NCBI GenBank assembly: GCA_036571765.1
Contig: BROE01000007.1
Coordinates: 186,001-250,000 of the forward strand
Direction: 5' to 3'
Source of the DNA: Plecoglossus altivelis
Lineage: Eukaryota; Chordata; Actinopteri; Osmeriformes; Plecoglossidae
DNA: 64,000 nucleotides
Shown: one piece after another, positions 1 through 11,740 of the stretch
Numbering within the stretch: position 1 is the stretch's first letter
Layout of the letters: each line of letters begins with the position of its first letter
Notes under the pieces: generated by a model
Databases searched by the model: none
Told to the model about the DNA's origin: nothing
What the model saw: the letters and a program-made list of their open reading frames with translations, nothing else
Position numbers and translations under genes: made by a program

Positions 1-212
1 TCTCATAGTGGCGTCTTAGATCAAATTCTTTAAATACAGCCACATTAGGTTTTGAAAGGCTCTGTTTTCCGAATCAACTGCTTTTTGGCATAATGAGAGG
101 CAAGCTTCGCAATAACTTGCAGCAACAGACACCAGACTTGATTGACGCGGGAAGCGCTCAGGAATTGCTCGGCAAGGCAGCTAAAGCGCAGCATTGTGGG
201 ATCTGTAGTTTA
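1..212. other. Unassigned sequence left of the first Rex3 copy
   Basis: No coding exon or repeat is recognised here. Positions 206-212 (TAGTTTA) are the left half of the target-site duplication of the Rex3 copy that follows. Confidence 0.3.
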
Positions 213-3200
213 GCCCCTCCTTGATCCGTCACCTTAACGTGGTGGAGGGAATTTGAGTGCTTGGATGATCTTAGGAGCTATTTTGTCGGGGGCAATAAGC
301 CCCTGGTAGGGTCTCCCAAGGCAAACTGGGCCTAGGTGACTAGCCAGACTAAGCGCGGTTCACCAAACCCCTATGATGCCAAAATCAAAGAGATTCGCTA
401 CGTCGCCCAGAGTGGGGTTAATGGGGCCCCACCCTGGAGCCAGGCCTGGGGTGGGTGCTCGCAGGCGAGCGCCTGGTGGTCTTTGCCCATGGGACCCGGC
501 CGGGTATAGCCCGAAAAGGTGACGTAGGATCACCTTCCTGCAGGCCCACCACCCACAGGAAGGACCGTAGGGGGCCGGTGCAGTGTGCTTTGGGCGGCGG
601 TCAGGGGCAGGTGCCGGGACGACCGAGGCCATGCACATGGTCTCTACCGCTGGGGACATGGAATGTCACCTCGCTGGCAGGGAAGGAGCCCAAGCTTGTA
701 CGGGACGCAGAGCGTTACCGGCTAGATACAGTCGGCCTCGCCTCCACGCACAGCATGGGTTCCGGATCCATTATCCTCGAGAGAGGCTGGACTCTACTTT
801 TCTCTGGTTTTGCTCGCGGGGAGAGGCAGCGGGCTGAGGTGGGCTTGCTCATAGCCCCGTGGCTCAGCCGCCACGTGTTGGCGTTTACCCCGGTAAACAA
901 GAGGGTTGCGTCCCTGCACCTTCAAGCCGGGGACAGGACTGTTGTATGGGCCTATGGGCCGAATAGCAGTGCAGAGTACCCGGCCTTCTTGGGGTCCCTG
1001 GGACGGGTACTGGACAGTGCACCGACCGGGGACTCCATTGTTCTGCTGGGGGACTTCTACGCCCATGTGGGCAACGACAGTGACACCTGGAGAGGGGTGA
1101 TTAGGAAGAACGGCCCCCTCGATCTGAACCCAAGCAGTGTTTTGCCGTTGGACTTCTGTGCTAGTTACAGTTTGTCCATAACAAACACCATGTTCGAGCA
1201 CAAGGGCGTCCATCAGCGCACGTGGCAGCAGGGCACCCTAGGCCGAAGGTCGAAGATCAAATCTGTTGTCGTGTCCTCTGACCTGTGGCTGCGTGTTTCG
1301 GACACTCGAGTAAGGAGAGGGGTGGAGCTGTCAACCGATCACCACCTGGTCGTGAGCTGGATCCGCTGGTGGAGGAGAAAGCCGAACAGACCTGGCAGTC
1401 CCGAGGATATCATGAGGGTCTGTTGGGAACGTCTGGCGAAGCCCTCTGTCAGCAGGGTCTTCAACTCGCACCTCCGGGAGAGTTTCTTGCAGATTCCGGG
1501 GGGGACTGGGGACATTGAGTCTGAGTGGACCATGTTCTCGGCCTCTGTTGTCGATGCAGCTACCCGGAGCTGCGGTCGTAAGGTCTATGGTGCCTGTCTC
1601 AGCGGCAATCCCCGAACCCGGTGGTGGACACCGGAAGTAAGGGATGCTGTCCAATTGAAGGAGGAGTCCTATCGAGCCTGGTTGGCTTGTGGGACTCCTG
1701 AGACAGTTGACAGGTATCGGCAGGCCAAGCGTACCGCGGCTCGGATTGTGGCGGAGGCGAAAACTCGGGTCTGGGAGGAATTCGGGGAGGCTATGGAGAA
1801 CGACTACCGGACAGCATCTAGGAAATTCTGGCAAATCGTTCGCCGACTCAGGGGGGAGAAGCGGTGCTTCACCAACACCGTGTACGGTGCGGGCGGGGAG
1901 CTGCTGACCTCAACTGGGGACGTTGTTGAGCAGTGGAAAGGAAACTTTGAGGATCTCCTCAATCCTGCCGTCACGTCTTGCGACGAGGAAGCAGAAGCTG
2001 GGGACCCGGAGGCGGACTCATCAATCACCTGGGCGGAAGTCATCGAGGTGGTCGGTGGGCTACTCGGTGACAAAGCCCCGGGGTAGATGAGATCTGTCCT
2101 GAGTATCTTAAGTCACTGGATGTTGTGGGGCTGTCGTGGCTGACACGTCTCTTCAACATTGCGTGGTGCATTGGGATGGTATCGCTGGACTAGCAGATCG
2201 GGGTGGTGGTACCCCTTTATAGGAAGGGGGACTGGAGGATGTTTTCCAACTACAGGGGGATCACACTCCTCAGCCTCCCCGGTAAGGTCTACACCAGGGT
2301 ATTAGAGAGGAGAATCCGACTGATTGTCGAATCTCGGATTCAGGAGGAGCAGTGTGTGTTTCGTCCTGGTCGTGGAACACTGGACCAGCTTTACACACTT
2401 CATCGGGTGCTTGAGGGTTCATGGGAGTTTGCCCAACCGATTCACATGTGTTTTGTGGACCTGGAGAAGGCGTTCGACCGTGTCCCTCGTGGTGCCCTGT
2501 GGGGGGTTTGCCGGGAGTACGGGGTCCGGGGCTCTTTGCTCAGGGCCATCCGGTCCCTGCATGACCAGAGCAGGAGCTGTGTTCGCATTGCCGGTAGTAG
2601 GTCGGACCTGTTCTCGGTGCATGTTGGACTCCGCCAGGGCTGCCCTTTGTCACGGTTCTGCTCATTGTTTTTATGGACAGAATTTCTAGGCACAGCCAGG
2701 GGCTGGAGGGTGTCTGGTTCGGGGAGCACAGGATCTCCTCTGTGCTATTCGCAGATGATGTTGTCCTGATGGCTCCATCGGACCGGGACCTACAGCATGC
2801 ACTAGAGCGGTTTGCAGCCGAGTGTGAAGCGGCCAGGATGGGAATCAGCACCCCTGAATCTGAGGCCATGGTTCTTGACCAGAAAAAGGTGGCTTGCTCT
2901 TTTTGGGTGGGTCGGAAGTCCTTGCTTCAAGTGGAGGAGTTCAAGTATCTCGGGGTCTTGTTCACGAGTGAGGGAAGGACGGAACGTGAGATTGACAGGC
3001 GGATCGGTGCAGCGGCTGCAGTGATGCGGTCTCTGTACCGGCCATCGCAGTGAAGAAGGAGCTGAGCCAGAAGGCAAAGCTCTCAATTTACCGGTCGATC
3101 TACGTTCCTACTCTCACCTATGGTCATGAACTTTGGGTAATGACCGAAAGGACGAGATCGCGGTTACGAGCGGTCGAAATGAGTTTCCTTCGCAGGGTGG

Positions 3201-3555
3201 CTGGGCGCTCCCTTAGAGAAAAGGTGAGGAGCTCGGTCAAATGGGAGGAGCTCGGAGTAGGGCCGCTGCTCCACATCGAGAGGAGCCAGCTGATCTGGCT
3301 CAGGCATCTGTTTCGGATGCCTCCTGGACGCCTCCCTCGGGAGATCTTCCGGGCATGTCCTACCGCGAGGCGACCCCGGGGAAGACCCAGGACACGCTGG
3401 AGGGACTATGTCTCTCGGCTGGCCTGGGAACGCCTCGGGATCCCCCCGGAGGAGCTGGAGGAGGTGTGTGTGGAGAAGGAAGTCTGGGCCTCCCTGCTCA
3501 GACTGCTGCCCCCGCGACCCGGCCCCGGATAAGTGGAAGGAAATGGATGGATGAA
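213..3555 (+). mobile_element. Rex3 (RTE-clade) LINE, near full length, copy 1
   Basis: This is a non-LTR retrotransposon of about 3.3 kb that encodes an apurinic-like endonuclease plus a reverse transcriptase. It begins with the Rex3 head (CACCTTAACGTGGTGG near 228) and ends in the short ATGGATGG tail. A 7-bp duplication TAGTTTA flanks it (206-212 and 3556-3562). The sequence matches the sites I remember for the Rex3 PCR primers: GGGGTGGTGGTACCCC near 2199 and CAGGGCTGCCCTTTGTCAC near 2636. It is the only copy here that keeps the whole internal region without a gap, so it serves as the local reference for the other copies. It is dead: the reading frame is broken in at least four places (see the next entry). 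Confidence 0.92.
455..3532 (+). pseudogene. Rex3 endonuclease-reverse transcriptase ORF, broken
   Basis: The endonuclease half reads openly from 455 to 2086 and shows TWNVTSLAGKE, LLGDFYAHVG (the usual GDFN is GDFY) and STDHHLVV. The reverse transcriptase half follows in pieces. These contain a fingers motif (FRPGRGTLDQLYTLH), VDLEKAFDRVPRG, the LRQGCPLS turn and the catalytic FADD box near 2750, then the C-terminal arginine-rich GRPRTRWRDYVSRLAWERLG. The damage I can see is a one-base loss near 2083 that brings a stop into frame, a Trp-to-stop change near 2192, a one-base loss near 2654 (GTCACGG instead of GTCACCGG) and a further frameshift near 3045. Later copies in the window show the undamaged state at each point. 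The product would have acted on element RNA and target DNA in the nucleus. Confidence 0.88.
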
Positions 3556-3562
3556 TAGTTTA

Positions 3563-3869
3563 TTGTGTTATCAGCGCTTCATATCGCCAGGCCACTAGTA
3601 ACAATAATATCAAATGTTCTCGCGGGCCAGATATAATTAAAATCCGAACCGTATGTGGCACGCAGGCCTTGAGTTTGACTCATATGGTCTAAGCTTTTGA
3701 TTTTAGTGTTTAAGCAATGGGTAAAAACTGTATTCAGGCTAACTGCATTTCAACCATACACATACGATGTACCTTCTCTGTCTTTCACTTGCATGATGAG
3801 AACATCGGTCTCCGACTGTGAAGCATTCCTGGTGTGTGTGCTGGCAAATCTGCTGTTATAATAGCAATC
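3563..3869. other. Short spacer between LINEs, nothing recognised
   Basis: AT-rich sequence between Rex3 copy 1 and the next LINE. No exon-like or repeat structure was recognised. Confidence 0.3.
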
Positions 3870-4016
3870 CGGCATGGAGCAAGTGCTTCTGCTTTTAAAG
3901 GGAATGCGAGTAAGATCCAAGATGGCACCGCGAATGGCCACCTCAGCAGGATTGTGCATTATAAATTCTGTATTGAGTCAAGATCCGCGGAAGTTCCTTA
4001 GCCACCGAAACATGGC

Positions 4017-6839
4017 TGTGCCTAGTTTATGGACACCATGCTTGACCAGATTTCAGCTGCTAAGAGCGGACCTAGACGTAGCCCTGTCTGAAAAAAGAAG
4101 GGCGGAGACATTTGTTTTTATATCAACCGCTGCTGGTGTGTGGATGTGTCGATGATTATGAGGCATTGTTCCCCCGACCTGGAATCATTTTTTATTAACT
4201 GCAAACCCTTTTACTCGCCCCGAGAGTTCCCAACCTTCATTCTGGTTGGAGTTTGCCTGACACTGGGGCCGCACGTGAAAGAGGCGCAGCGCGCACTCGC
4301 AGACCAGATTCTGAAAGTGGAGTGAACTCAACCGGATTCACTAATCATTGTCCTTGGGGACTTCAACAAGGGCAACCTCAGCCAGGAACTCCCCAAATAC
4401 AAACAATTCATCAACTGCCCCACCAGAAAGGGAAATATCCTAGATCACTGCTACACCACAGCCAGCAAAGCTTATCATGCCGTCTCTCGTGCAGCACTGG
4501 GACACTCCGACCACGCCATAATCCACCTGATTCCTGCATACAGGCAGAAACTTAAACTCTGCAAACCTGCAGTGAGGACACACAAACAGTGGTCAAGTGA
4601 GGCTGTGGAGGATCTCAGGGCTGACTTGGAATGCACTGACTGGGAAGTGTTTGCTGCTGCCACAGATGGCCTGGATGACCTCGCTGAGGCTGTGACGTCG
4701 TACATCAGCTTCTGTGAGGACTCCTCCATACCAACACAAACCAGGGTGAGCTACAACAACGACAAATCCTGGTTTACAGCTAAACTCACAAGTTTGAGGT
4801 CCAAGAAAGAGGTGGCATTTAAAAGTGGGGACAAGTGCAGATTCAAGGAGTCTAAAAAGTTATTTAGCAGGGCAGTAAGGGATTAAACGACGGTACTCTG
4901 AGAAACTGAAAGACCAATTCTCTGCAAACACTTCTACATCTGTCTGGAGGGGGCTCAGGCAGATTACAAACTACAAGCCCACAGCCACACCCACCACTAA
5001 CAACTCCCGCCTGGCCGGCGACCTGAATGAGTTCTACTGTGGATTTGAAAGACAATCGGACAGTCCTTTTACACTCCCCATGCCACCGCAGACACCTCCC
5101 CCACCCCCCACCACATCAACCATCAACACCTACACAATGCTGACTCTCTCTATTCAGGAGTGGGAAGTCAACAAAGTGTTCAAGAAACAGAACCCCCGCA
5201 AAGCAGCTGGACCGGACACTGCCTCCCCTGCCATGCTAAAAGCACTGTGTGGACCAGCTGTCCCCGGTGTTCACCAACATCTTCAACACTGCCCTGGAGA
5301 CATGCCACGTGCCAGCCTGCCTCAAATCCTCCACCATCATCCCTGTGCCCAAGAAGTCCACACCAACAGGACTGAACGACTACAAACCCGTCGCACTGAC
5401 ATCTGTGGTAATGAAGTCCTTTGAGCGCTTGGTGCTGGCACACCTCAAAATATCACGGATACCCTCCTGGACCCCCCCTGGCCTACAGAGCCAACAGGTC
5501 TGTGGATGCCGCAGTTAATATAGCCCTACACTTCACCCATCAGCATCTGGACTCCCCAAACACCTACGCCAGGATCCTGTTTGTGGACCTCAGCTCTGCC
5601 TTCAATACCATCATGCCTGCTCTGCTTCAGGACAAGCTCTCCCAGCTGAACGTGCCTGACCCCACCTGCAGGCAGATCACAGACTTCCTGTCTGACAGGA
5701 AGCAGTGCGTCAAGATGGGAACGCAAGTCTCAGACTCCAGATAAATCAGCACCGGAGCTCCTCAAGGCTGCGTCCTTTCCCCTCTGCTCTTCTCCCTGTA
5801 CACCAACAGCTGCACCTCCAGTCACCCGTCTGTCAAGCTCCTGAAGTTTGTAGACGACACCTCCCTGATCGGGCTCATCTCCGGTGGTCCGGAGTCTGAC
5901 TACAGGAGGGAAGCTGACAACCTGGTGTAGCCAGAATAACCTCGAGCTTGGGGGAAGTCGTGGCCTAATGGTTAGGGAGTCGGGCTTGTAACCTGCAAGT
6001 TGCTGGTTCAATTCTTGCACCGGCAGGAATTGAAGGTGGGGATGGTGAACAAACAGCACTCTCTCTGCCTTCAATACCATGACTGAGGTGCCCTTAAACA
6101 AGGCACTGAACCCAAGCAATAGCTGCCCACTGCTCCGGGTGTATGTTCACTGTGTGTGCGTGCGGTTGCCCACTACTCACTGCCGTGTGTGCACTTGGAT
6201 GGGTTAAATGCAGAGGGTGAATTTCGAGTATGGGTCATCATACTTGACTTCTCTTCACTAAATGCTCTGAAGACAGTGGAGATGGTTGTGGACTTCAGAA
6301 AGGACCCAGCCCCACTCTCCCCCATAACCCTGTGCGACTCCCAGGTCAACACTGTTGAGTCCCACCGCTTCCTGGGCACCACACTCTCCCAGGACCTCAA
6401 GTTGGAGCTGAACATCAGCTCATTGGTTAAGAAAGCCCAGCAGAGGATTTACTTCCTGCTGCAGCTGAAGAAATTCAACCTGCCAAAGACAATGATGGTG
6501 CAATTCTATACAGCCATTATTGAGTCCAACCTCACCTCCTCCATCACCGTCTGGTACGCTGCTGCCACTGCCAAGGACAAGAGCAGACTTCAGCGCATCA
6601 TCTGTGCCACAGAGAAGGTGATAGGCTGCAACCTGCCATCCCTAAAGGCCCTGCACACCCCGAGGTCCTTGAGGCAAGTGAGGAAGATTGTGGCCGACTC
6701 CCACCCTCGACACTCTTTGCTTCAGCTGCTCCCCTCTGGCAGGAGGCTGCAGTCTATCAGGACCAAAACCTCTCACCATAGGAACAGCTTCTACCCCTCT
6801 GCTATTGCCCTCTTCAACAGGGCCAAGGACTCAGTATGA
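4017..6839 (+). pseudogene. CR1/L2-type LINE endonuclease-reverse transcriptase remnant
   Basis: Fragments appear in order. There is endonuclease C-terminal sequence (about 4330-4560), then a linker with WSSEAVEDLRADLECTDW at 4590-4885. Reverse transcriptase follows (KAAGPD near 5203, VDLSSAFNTIMPALLQ near 5582, TGAPQGCVLSPLLFSLYTN near 5752). The catalytic box near 5850 reads FVDD instead of the usual FADD. After the inserted SINE the thumb and C-terminal part resume at 6245-6839 (MVVDFRKDPAP, LLPSGRRLQSIRTKTS). Frame changes near 4885, 5250, 5510 and 5744 and stops near 5930 make it non-coding. The C-terminal 227-residue open frame is partly made of SINE sequence and should not be read as a real gene. 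Confidence 0.8.
5950..6257 (+). mobile_element. tRNA-derived SINE, copy 1 (inside LINE copy A)
   Basis: A unit of about 300 bp with a tRNA-like head. An A-box-like stretch TGGCCTAATGGTTAGGG lies near 5961 and a B-box-like GGTTCAATTCT at 6005-6015. The body contains TTCACTGTGTGTG, TGGATGGGTTAAATGCAGAG and GAGTATGGGTCATCATACTT. The same unit recurs at 54388-54740. It splits the LINE reverse transcriptase region; LINE sequence resumes with TAAATGCTCTGAAGAC. No clean target duplication was seen. The internal promoter boxes imply RNA polymerase III transcription when active. I do not recognise the family name with certainty. Confidence 0.75.
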
Positions 6840-7039
6840 CATTGCCACAAACTACCAACACCCCCACACCGGGATCCTCCTAATGCACTCTGCACAAGCC
6901 ACTTTAGCACATGACATGACAACTTAAAACTACCACTGTGATTTTGCACTACTGTGTATATACCCCCCCTCCCACTGTTGCACTACTGTGTATATAACCC
7001 CCCGCCTCCTCCCCTGCACTATATATAGTTATATATAGA

Positions 7040-7635
7040 TTCTATATATAACTATATATAGACTATTTATTGATTCATTCAGAACTGACAGTGCAAATTC
7101 ACAGTGCAAAAAATCCTCAGAACGTGCAAAAACAGGTTGCTCTTTTAACATCCCTGAGCTGTTCATGTAATAAAAAACGAAAAACAACATAATATATAGG
7201 TTGTTTTATAAAGTGCACAAAAAGATCTATATTTTTGTATAAAGGGACCTGAGCTGTCAGAGCTGTCTTTTTTTATAAAGAAAAATACAAATCAGCAAAC
7301 TTAAAGGTATTTGTTTGAACGGTAGAATTTCTTCTCTACACTACACTCAATCCCTTTGTTCAGACACTTTGCATTGCAATGCAAAGCCCGCGCGTCTCCC
7401 CTGGAGTCAAGCCTGCCACTTATCAGCCAAAGCGGCTGCACAATCGCCAATCGTAAAATAGCACTATTGTATCTGGGTAATATTTAACCCAACAACCAAT
7501 CAAAAAAGAAAGGGGTTAAAGATGTCACTCTTGTCTGTCTTCAAAACTTGAGAGCCCCAACTCTTGGTTTTTGTAATTCAAAACTGAATTTGATCGATTT
7601 TATCGATTTGCTGTTGCAGCCCTAATTTTATAATA
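7040..7635. mobile_element. Possible hAT-like DNA transposon relic inside LINE 3' tail
   Basis: The segment separates the TATATA stretch of the LINE from its terminal block. It ends with TTGCTGTTGCAGCCCTAA, which resembles the TAGGGCTGCAAC inverted end of fish hAT-like non-autonomous elements. I see no matching left end, so it is truncated or misjudged. Confidence 0.3.
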
Positions 7636-7745
7636 GATTTTTATTATATTTTCATCTACTTGCATTATGTTTCATATATTTTCTATGTTTGCACTTCTTT
7701 GCACAGTAAATTCTGTGCTTGTATATCTTGCATGGCGAATAAAAC

Positions 7746-10700
7746 CAATTCTGAGTTGACATTCTGATTGGTTTATTGCACATCACGCCCAAGCCACACA
7801 CACCTATGACTACTGTAGCTACATCAGGCCAACCCATTTTCGCTTTGCACCAGGCGCAAGAGTAATTTGTCCTGCCGGTATAATAGCAATAGCACCCAAG
7901 TCCTACCCACAAAGATTTTTGTGTGAGGTTTAACAGGATGATGCAGCATTCATCTTTTTTTGTTTGTCAACTGCCAGGACCAGTGGCTACGTAACAGATG
8001 TCAAGCCATTGTGAAGCGAACATACCCACCTGCGGGGCCCCATTCACTATTGATTTTTAGGGCCCCCAACACCTTATACCCTGCCCTGTCCTGGAGGTAT
8101 AACACCTGCATGAGAGATGTGATTGTTCCCTGGATGTCCCCTGGTTGGCTGCTTTAACAGAATGACCGTGACAAACTGATAATGGTGAGCAGAATGGGAT
8201 TTGCTTGTTTGCTTGATTGATGTGATTCAACAGATTTAGGAGGGTACTGGCTGAGGAACAGCACATTTAAGAGTTTTCTCTTTGAATTTGGCACTGAAAA
8301 TGATGGGGGGGGCACACCACAATCAAAAGCCATTACTGAGTTTCAGAAATTCGATTATGCTGTTGTAGCACATAAAGGCTGGATGAAAACTCGTAAAACT
8401 GCCACACAGCTGTCTCTAGAATGGTCAAATACAATATGTTACTATGGGAGTATTTAGTTGATTAAGAAACCTAAATAGTGAGAACTAGAATATTGACTTA
8501 TTTGATGATAGGGAATACCTTAATCAGCTCCTTTTTTTATGGAGACGGTTGTACTTTGCATTCCGGTTAATCCCAAATCCTCTCCAGGCTGCAATGTTTA
8601 AATTTTGTTCTGATATGCACTGTCAACTGTTCGATTTCAAATTAGCTTTCACAATGTATGTCAAATCTGTTGATTTTGTCACTCAGATTCAGTCATTTTA
8701 CTGTATGAAAGGTTCTCAATTTTGAGCGTCATAAAGGCCTGGATTGCACAATTGTGCAGATGTACAAAATGATAGTATTAAGGACATTTCAAATTATTTA
8801 AAAAGGTATCTGCTTTTCGATATTGATAGAAGGTATTGTGTTTAGATTGATAAAATTGTACAAACGTAATGCCATTTCTACCGTTGGTGGATCGAAATGT
8901 AGTTACCTGGTTGTATTGAGAAGCCGTATTGAAGGATCGAAAGACTGTGTTGGCCTGTGTTGGCATTCTCATCGCCGAATTCTTATGTCCGGCGATTATC
9001 GAGTTCAAACTGGGGTTCATGAGAGAACATGAGTGGCAATCAAATTCAGAAAGTTGTTCGGGTCGTTAGCTAAAGAATGTGCTTCTTAGTAAGTTGGATC
9101 CATCCAGTGAGCAGATCAAGCTCTTTTCCTTAGTAATAGATGCCAGCTATGTAGGCTACACTACATCTCCTTGCGCTGTCACTGTAGTGAAGCTTTTAAC
9201 TTTTAGCAAATGTAATTTCCGGGATGGTTCGTTAGCTGACGCAAGCTAATGCTTTAGCAAGCCACCGACTCAATTTGCTGAGTTCTAGTTATGTGAACTG
9301 CATAAGTGGTGGCGGTGAATACTAGCTAGAGTCTGTTTACATGTTGTTCATTCAAATCGTTGCATATACCTGGGGAATTTATGCAGTTTTGTTACTAAGA
9401 AGTTGATAAACAATTACTGTAGCCAGATTATTATGTATGAATGTTTGTGATGCAGTCAGAGCGATTCACTTTCTTCATATGGCAACCCTTTTGTATTTAG
9501 CACCGCCCATTATGTGTTTGCTTGTTTGCTTTGCCAGCAGAAAATATGTTGTTCTTTTCTCTTTTGGGGGATGTTAATACATTTACGTGCACGACTTTGA
9601 CGATTTTATAATTGTTTCGTTTTATGAAAGTTAAATATTCACATCTTAATATTTTAGAATGTAAGAAGATTAACATACACAAAAATCGAAACAGCAACCT
9701 ATAGTCAAAAATCGATTGGCAAATTACCAGGGGTCCGACCTCTGACGTAATTCTGTAGTACTCGTTGACCAGGTTGAGTTTATATTTTGATTGAAAATGG
9801 TTTCTTGTTCTTTGGTCTTTAAATTTTGACGCGTTTGATCTATTTTTAGGGTTGCACTATGATCTGAAGTTATTATTTGAATAACAAATAAGCCTAAAGC
9901 AGCTACTTACATAAATCAGATTTTCTTTCCCCACAAAATATGATTGGCGTCCAGGCTTTCAAAAACACGACTTGTAGTGTTTTTTTTGTACTTGTAGTTC
10001 CTACTAGATTTTATTATTACACCAAGTCCATGAAGGTTGTGACACGTTCCTCATGTCACTATCATTCACATTCTCTGTGACTTGTGCCACAGTAGACTTT
10101 CTGTCAGTTTGGACCAAACAGCATAGCTGTGGGTTTGTTGGATGCCCAACAACATTTCACTGGTTTGTGGCTTGTCCTTCTTAGGACTACTGTCTGTATA
10201 GCTGGTTCAACCCACTGCTGAGGTATATATAAAGGCCACTCACACTAGTAAATTCCAAACTTTTGGTTGGTGTAGCTAGTAGTGGTCATGATTTAGATGT
10301 GATGTCATGTGAGTGTACTGTCCAGAGAATGTTTTACAGGTATGTCTATATGTGCAGTAATTAAGGTATCATAGAGGTTATCATGTCATGTCATGGTCAG
10401 TCAAGTTCAAGTCCTCAAATTGTTTTGCTTATTCACCAGTTGTAATACATGTCTCAAGTTTGGAATAACATTTTAATTTTACTTGTTTATTCAGCAGGAA
10501 CTTACAACCTAACTCACCTTCAACAGTTGATTAAATTAAAGATCAACCACTTCATACAAGTCATCAGATATTATACTATGGTGTTCAGCTATAGGTGAAA
10601 CACAAAATAACATATTTAATTAATTGGATCTAATCGTTCAGTTCTCAAACATCAGCTTACCTTTTGTGTCATAATCATTACCTACTATCTTGTAATGATA

Positions 10701-11660
10701 CTTAATTTTAATAATGTGTCTCATAACAACTTTCTATCTCTTAGCACCTAGCAGTGTCTTTATTACCAAATTAAAGACTCTGTAGTGTCAGAGACAGGCT
10801 TGCATAACTTTGGCAGTGACATTACTGTGTTTGAGGATCTGTAGCTTTTCCAAAACTCCAAATTACAGACACATAGTATCAGGCTTACACATCCGAGGGA
10901 AACACGATTTGATAGATTTTATTAGAATTTATTAATCATTTATTACGTTACAAGACATGCTCAACAAAGGCAGCATTTTAATAACTTTTAATATTTACAC
11001 GATCACAACAAGTTTGTAAATGGTAACAATGTAAACATTATATAAATTATTGTTTATTGTAGACAGAATCCAAACTAAACTATCTAGCCATAGAGTGGAG
11101 GTGTGTATGGTGAGCTAAATCATTGTCAAGGATTTGAAAACATATGGAATCATGATAAACAGGAGTGACAAGTTAACAGTTGGGAATCCTTGCATGCATG
11201 GGTAGAGAATCATGATCTTAACTAAGTGAATCCGAGAGTCTAAAATACAAGGACACATTCCCCATATTGTCTGAAAAATAGTGAAATGTAATCATAATTG
11301 TTAACTGTCTACTGGACAGTTTTGTTTATAAGCACAAAAACCTGTCAGCTATTATTTTACACGTTGCACAAGGTGGTACATTTTTCTGGTTCTTACCTGC
11401 CCTGACCACCCATCTAATAACACATTTTTAAATCATACATGATGGGATCAAAGTGGAGCCATCTGTCATAAAGTAAGTTGGAAACAGATTGAGAATTGAT
11501 GTAATGATTTGTGTAAATAGCATAAAGGTTATGCAAATATTCACTGACTGGCTGAATATATACATACGTATATAGCCTACTGACCTATATAGAATTATAG
11601 GTCAATTTAAAAACAATGAACTACAGATGATGGATTATTATTGGTTTTCTTGTCTTCACA
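7746..11660. other. Non-coding stretch downstream of atxn7l3
   Basis: About 3.9 kb of AT-rich sequence with no open frame that resembles a known protein. In particular I could find no minus-strand sequence resembling the SCA7 domain or the C-terminal half of ATXN7L3, which would be expected here for a full-length gene. Minus-strand AATAAA signals occur at 11053-11058 and 10918-10923 and could end the atxn7l3 transcript. Confidence 0.5.
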
Positions 11661-11740
11661 TTACTGTCGAAAAGGTTCATCTTTCATCATCATGTGCGGG
11701 CTTTCCTGGTTCTCCATACGACGTCGAGGACCCATCATAG
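11661..11740 (-). CDS. atxn7l3: atxn7l3 candidate terminal exon (novel C-terminus)
   Basis: A good acceptor (TTTTCTTTACCAG) is followed by an open frame of 26 residues (MMGPRRRMENQESPH...) ending in TAA at 11663-11661. The phase joins exon 6 exactly and gives a CDS of 603 nt. It has no similarity to the SCA7 domain. It could instead be one alternative end, with SCA7 exons lying outside the window. Confidence 0.5.

Larger units (their letters stand above)
3870..7745 (+). mobile_element. CR1/L2-group LINE (Rex1/L2-like), copy A, dead
   Basis: The head is poorly defined but contains the AAGATGGCACCG motif common at LINE 5' ends (near 3919). The body encodes endonuclease and reverse transcriptase fragments in several frames. 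The 3' end is a TATATA-rich stretch followed, after what looks like a DNA-transposon relic (about 7040-7635), by a terminal block that includes ACAGTAAATTCTGTGCTTG and TATCTTGCATGGCGAATAAA. That same terminal block recurs at about 30655-30725. A tRNA-derived SINE interrupts the reverse transcriptase region at about 5950-6257. Family assignment within the Jockey/CR1 group is by protein resemblance only. The start could be off by tens of bases. Confidence 0.75.

Noticed and set aside
5961..6015. Possible genuine tRNA gene
   Set aside because: A and B boxes are present but there is no cloverleaf acceptor stem, and the unit is repeated at 54388 with a shared non-tRNA body, so it is a SINE.
6156..6839. 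A 227-residue open frame taken as one gene
   Set aside because: Its first third is SINE sequence that happens to be in frame with the LINE reverse transcriptase C-terminus.
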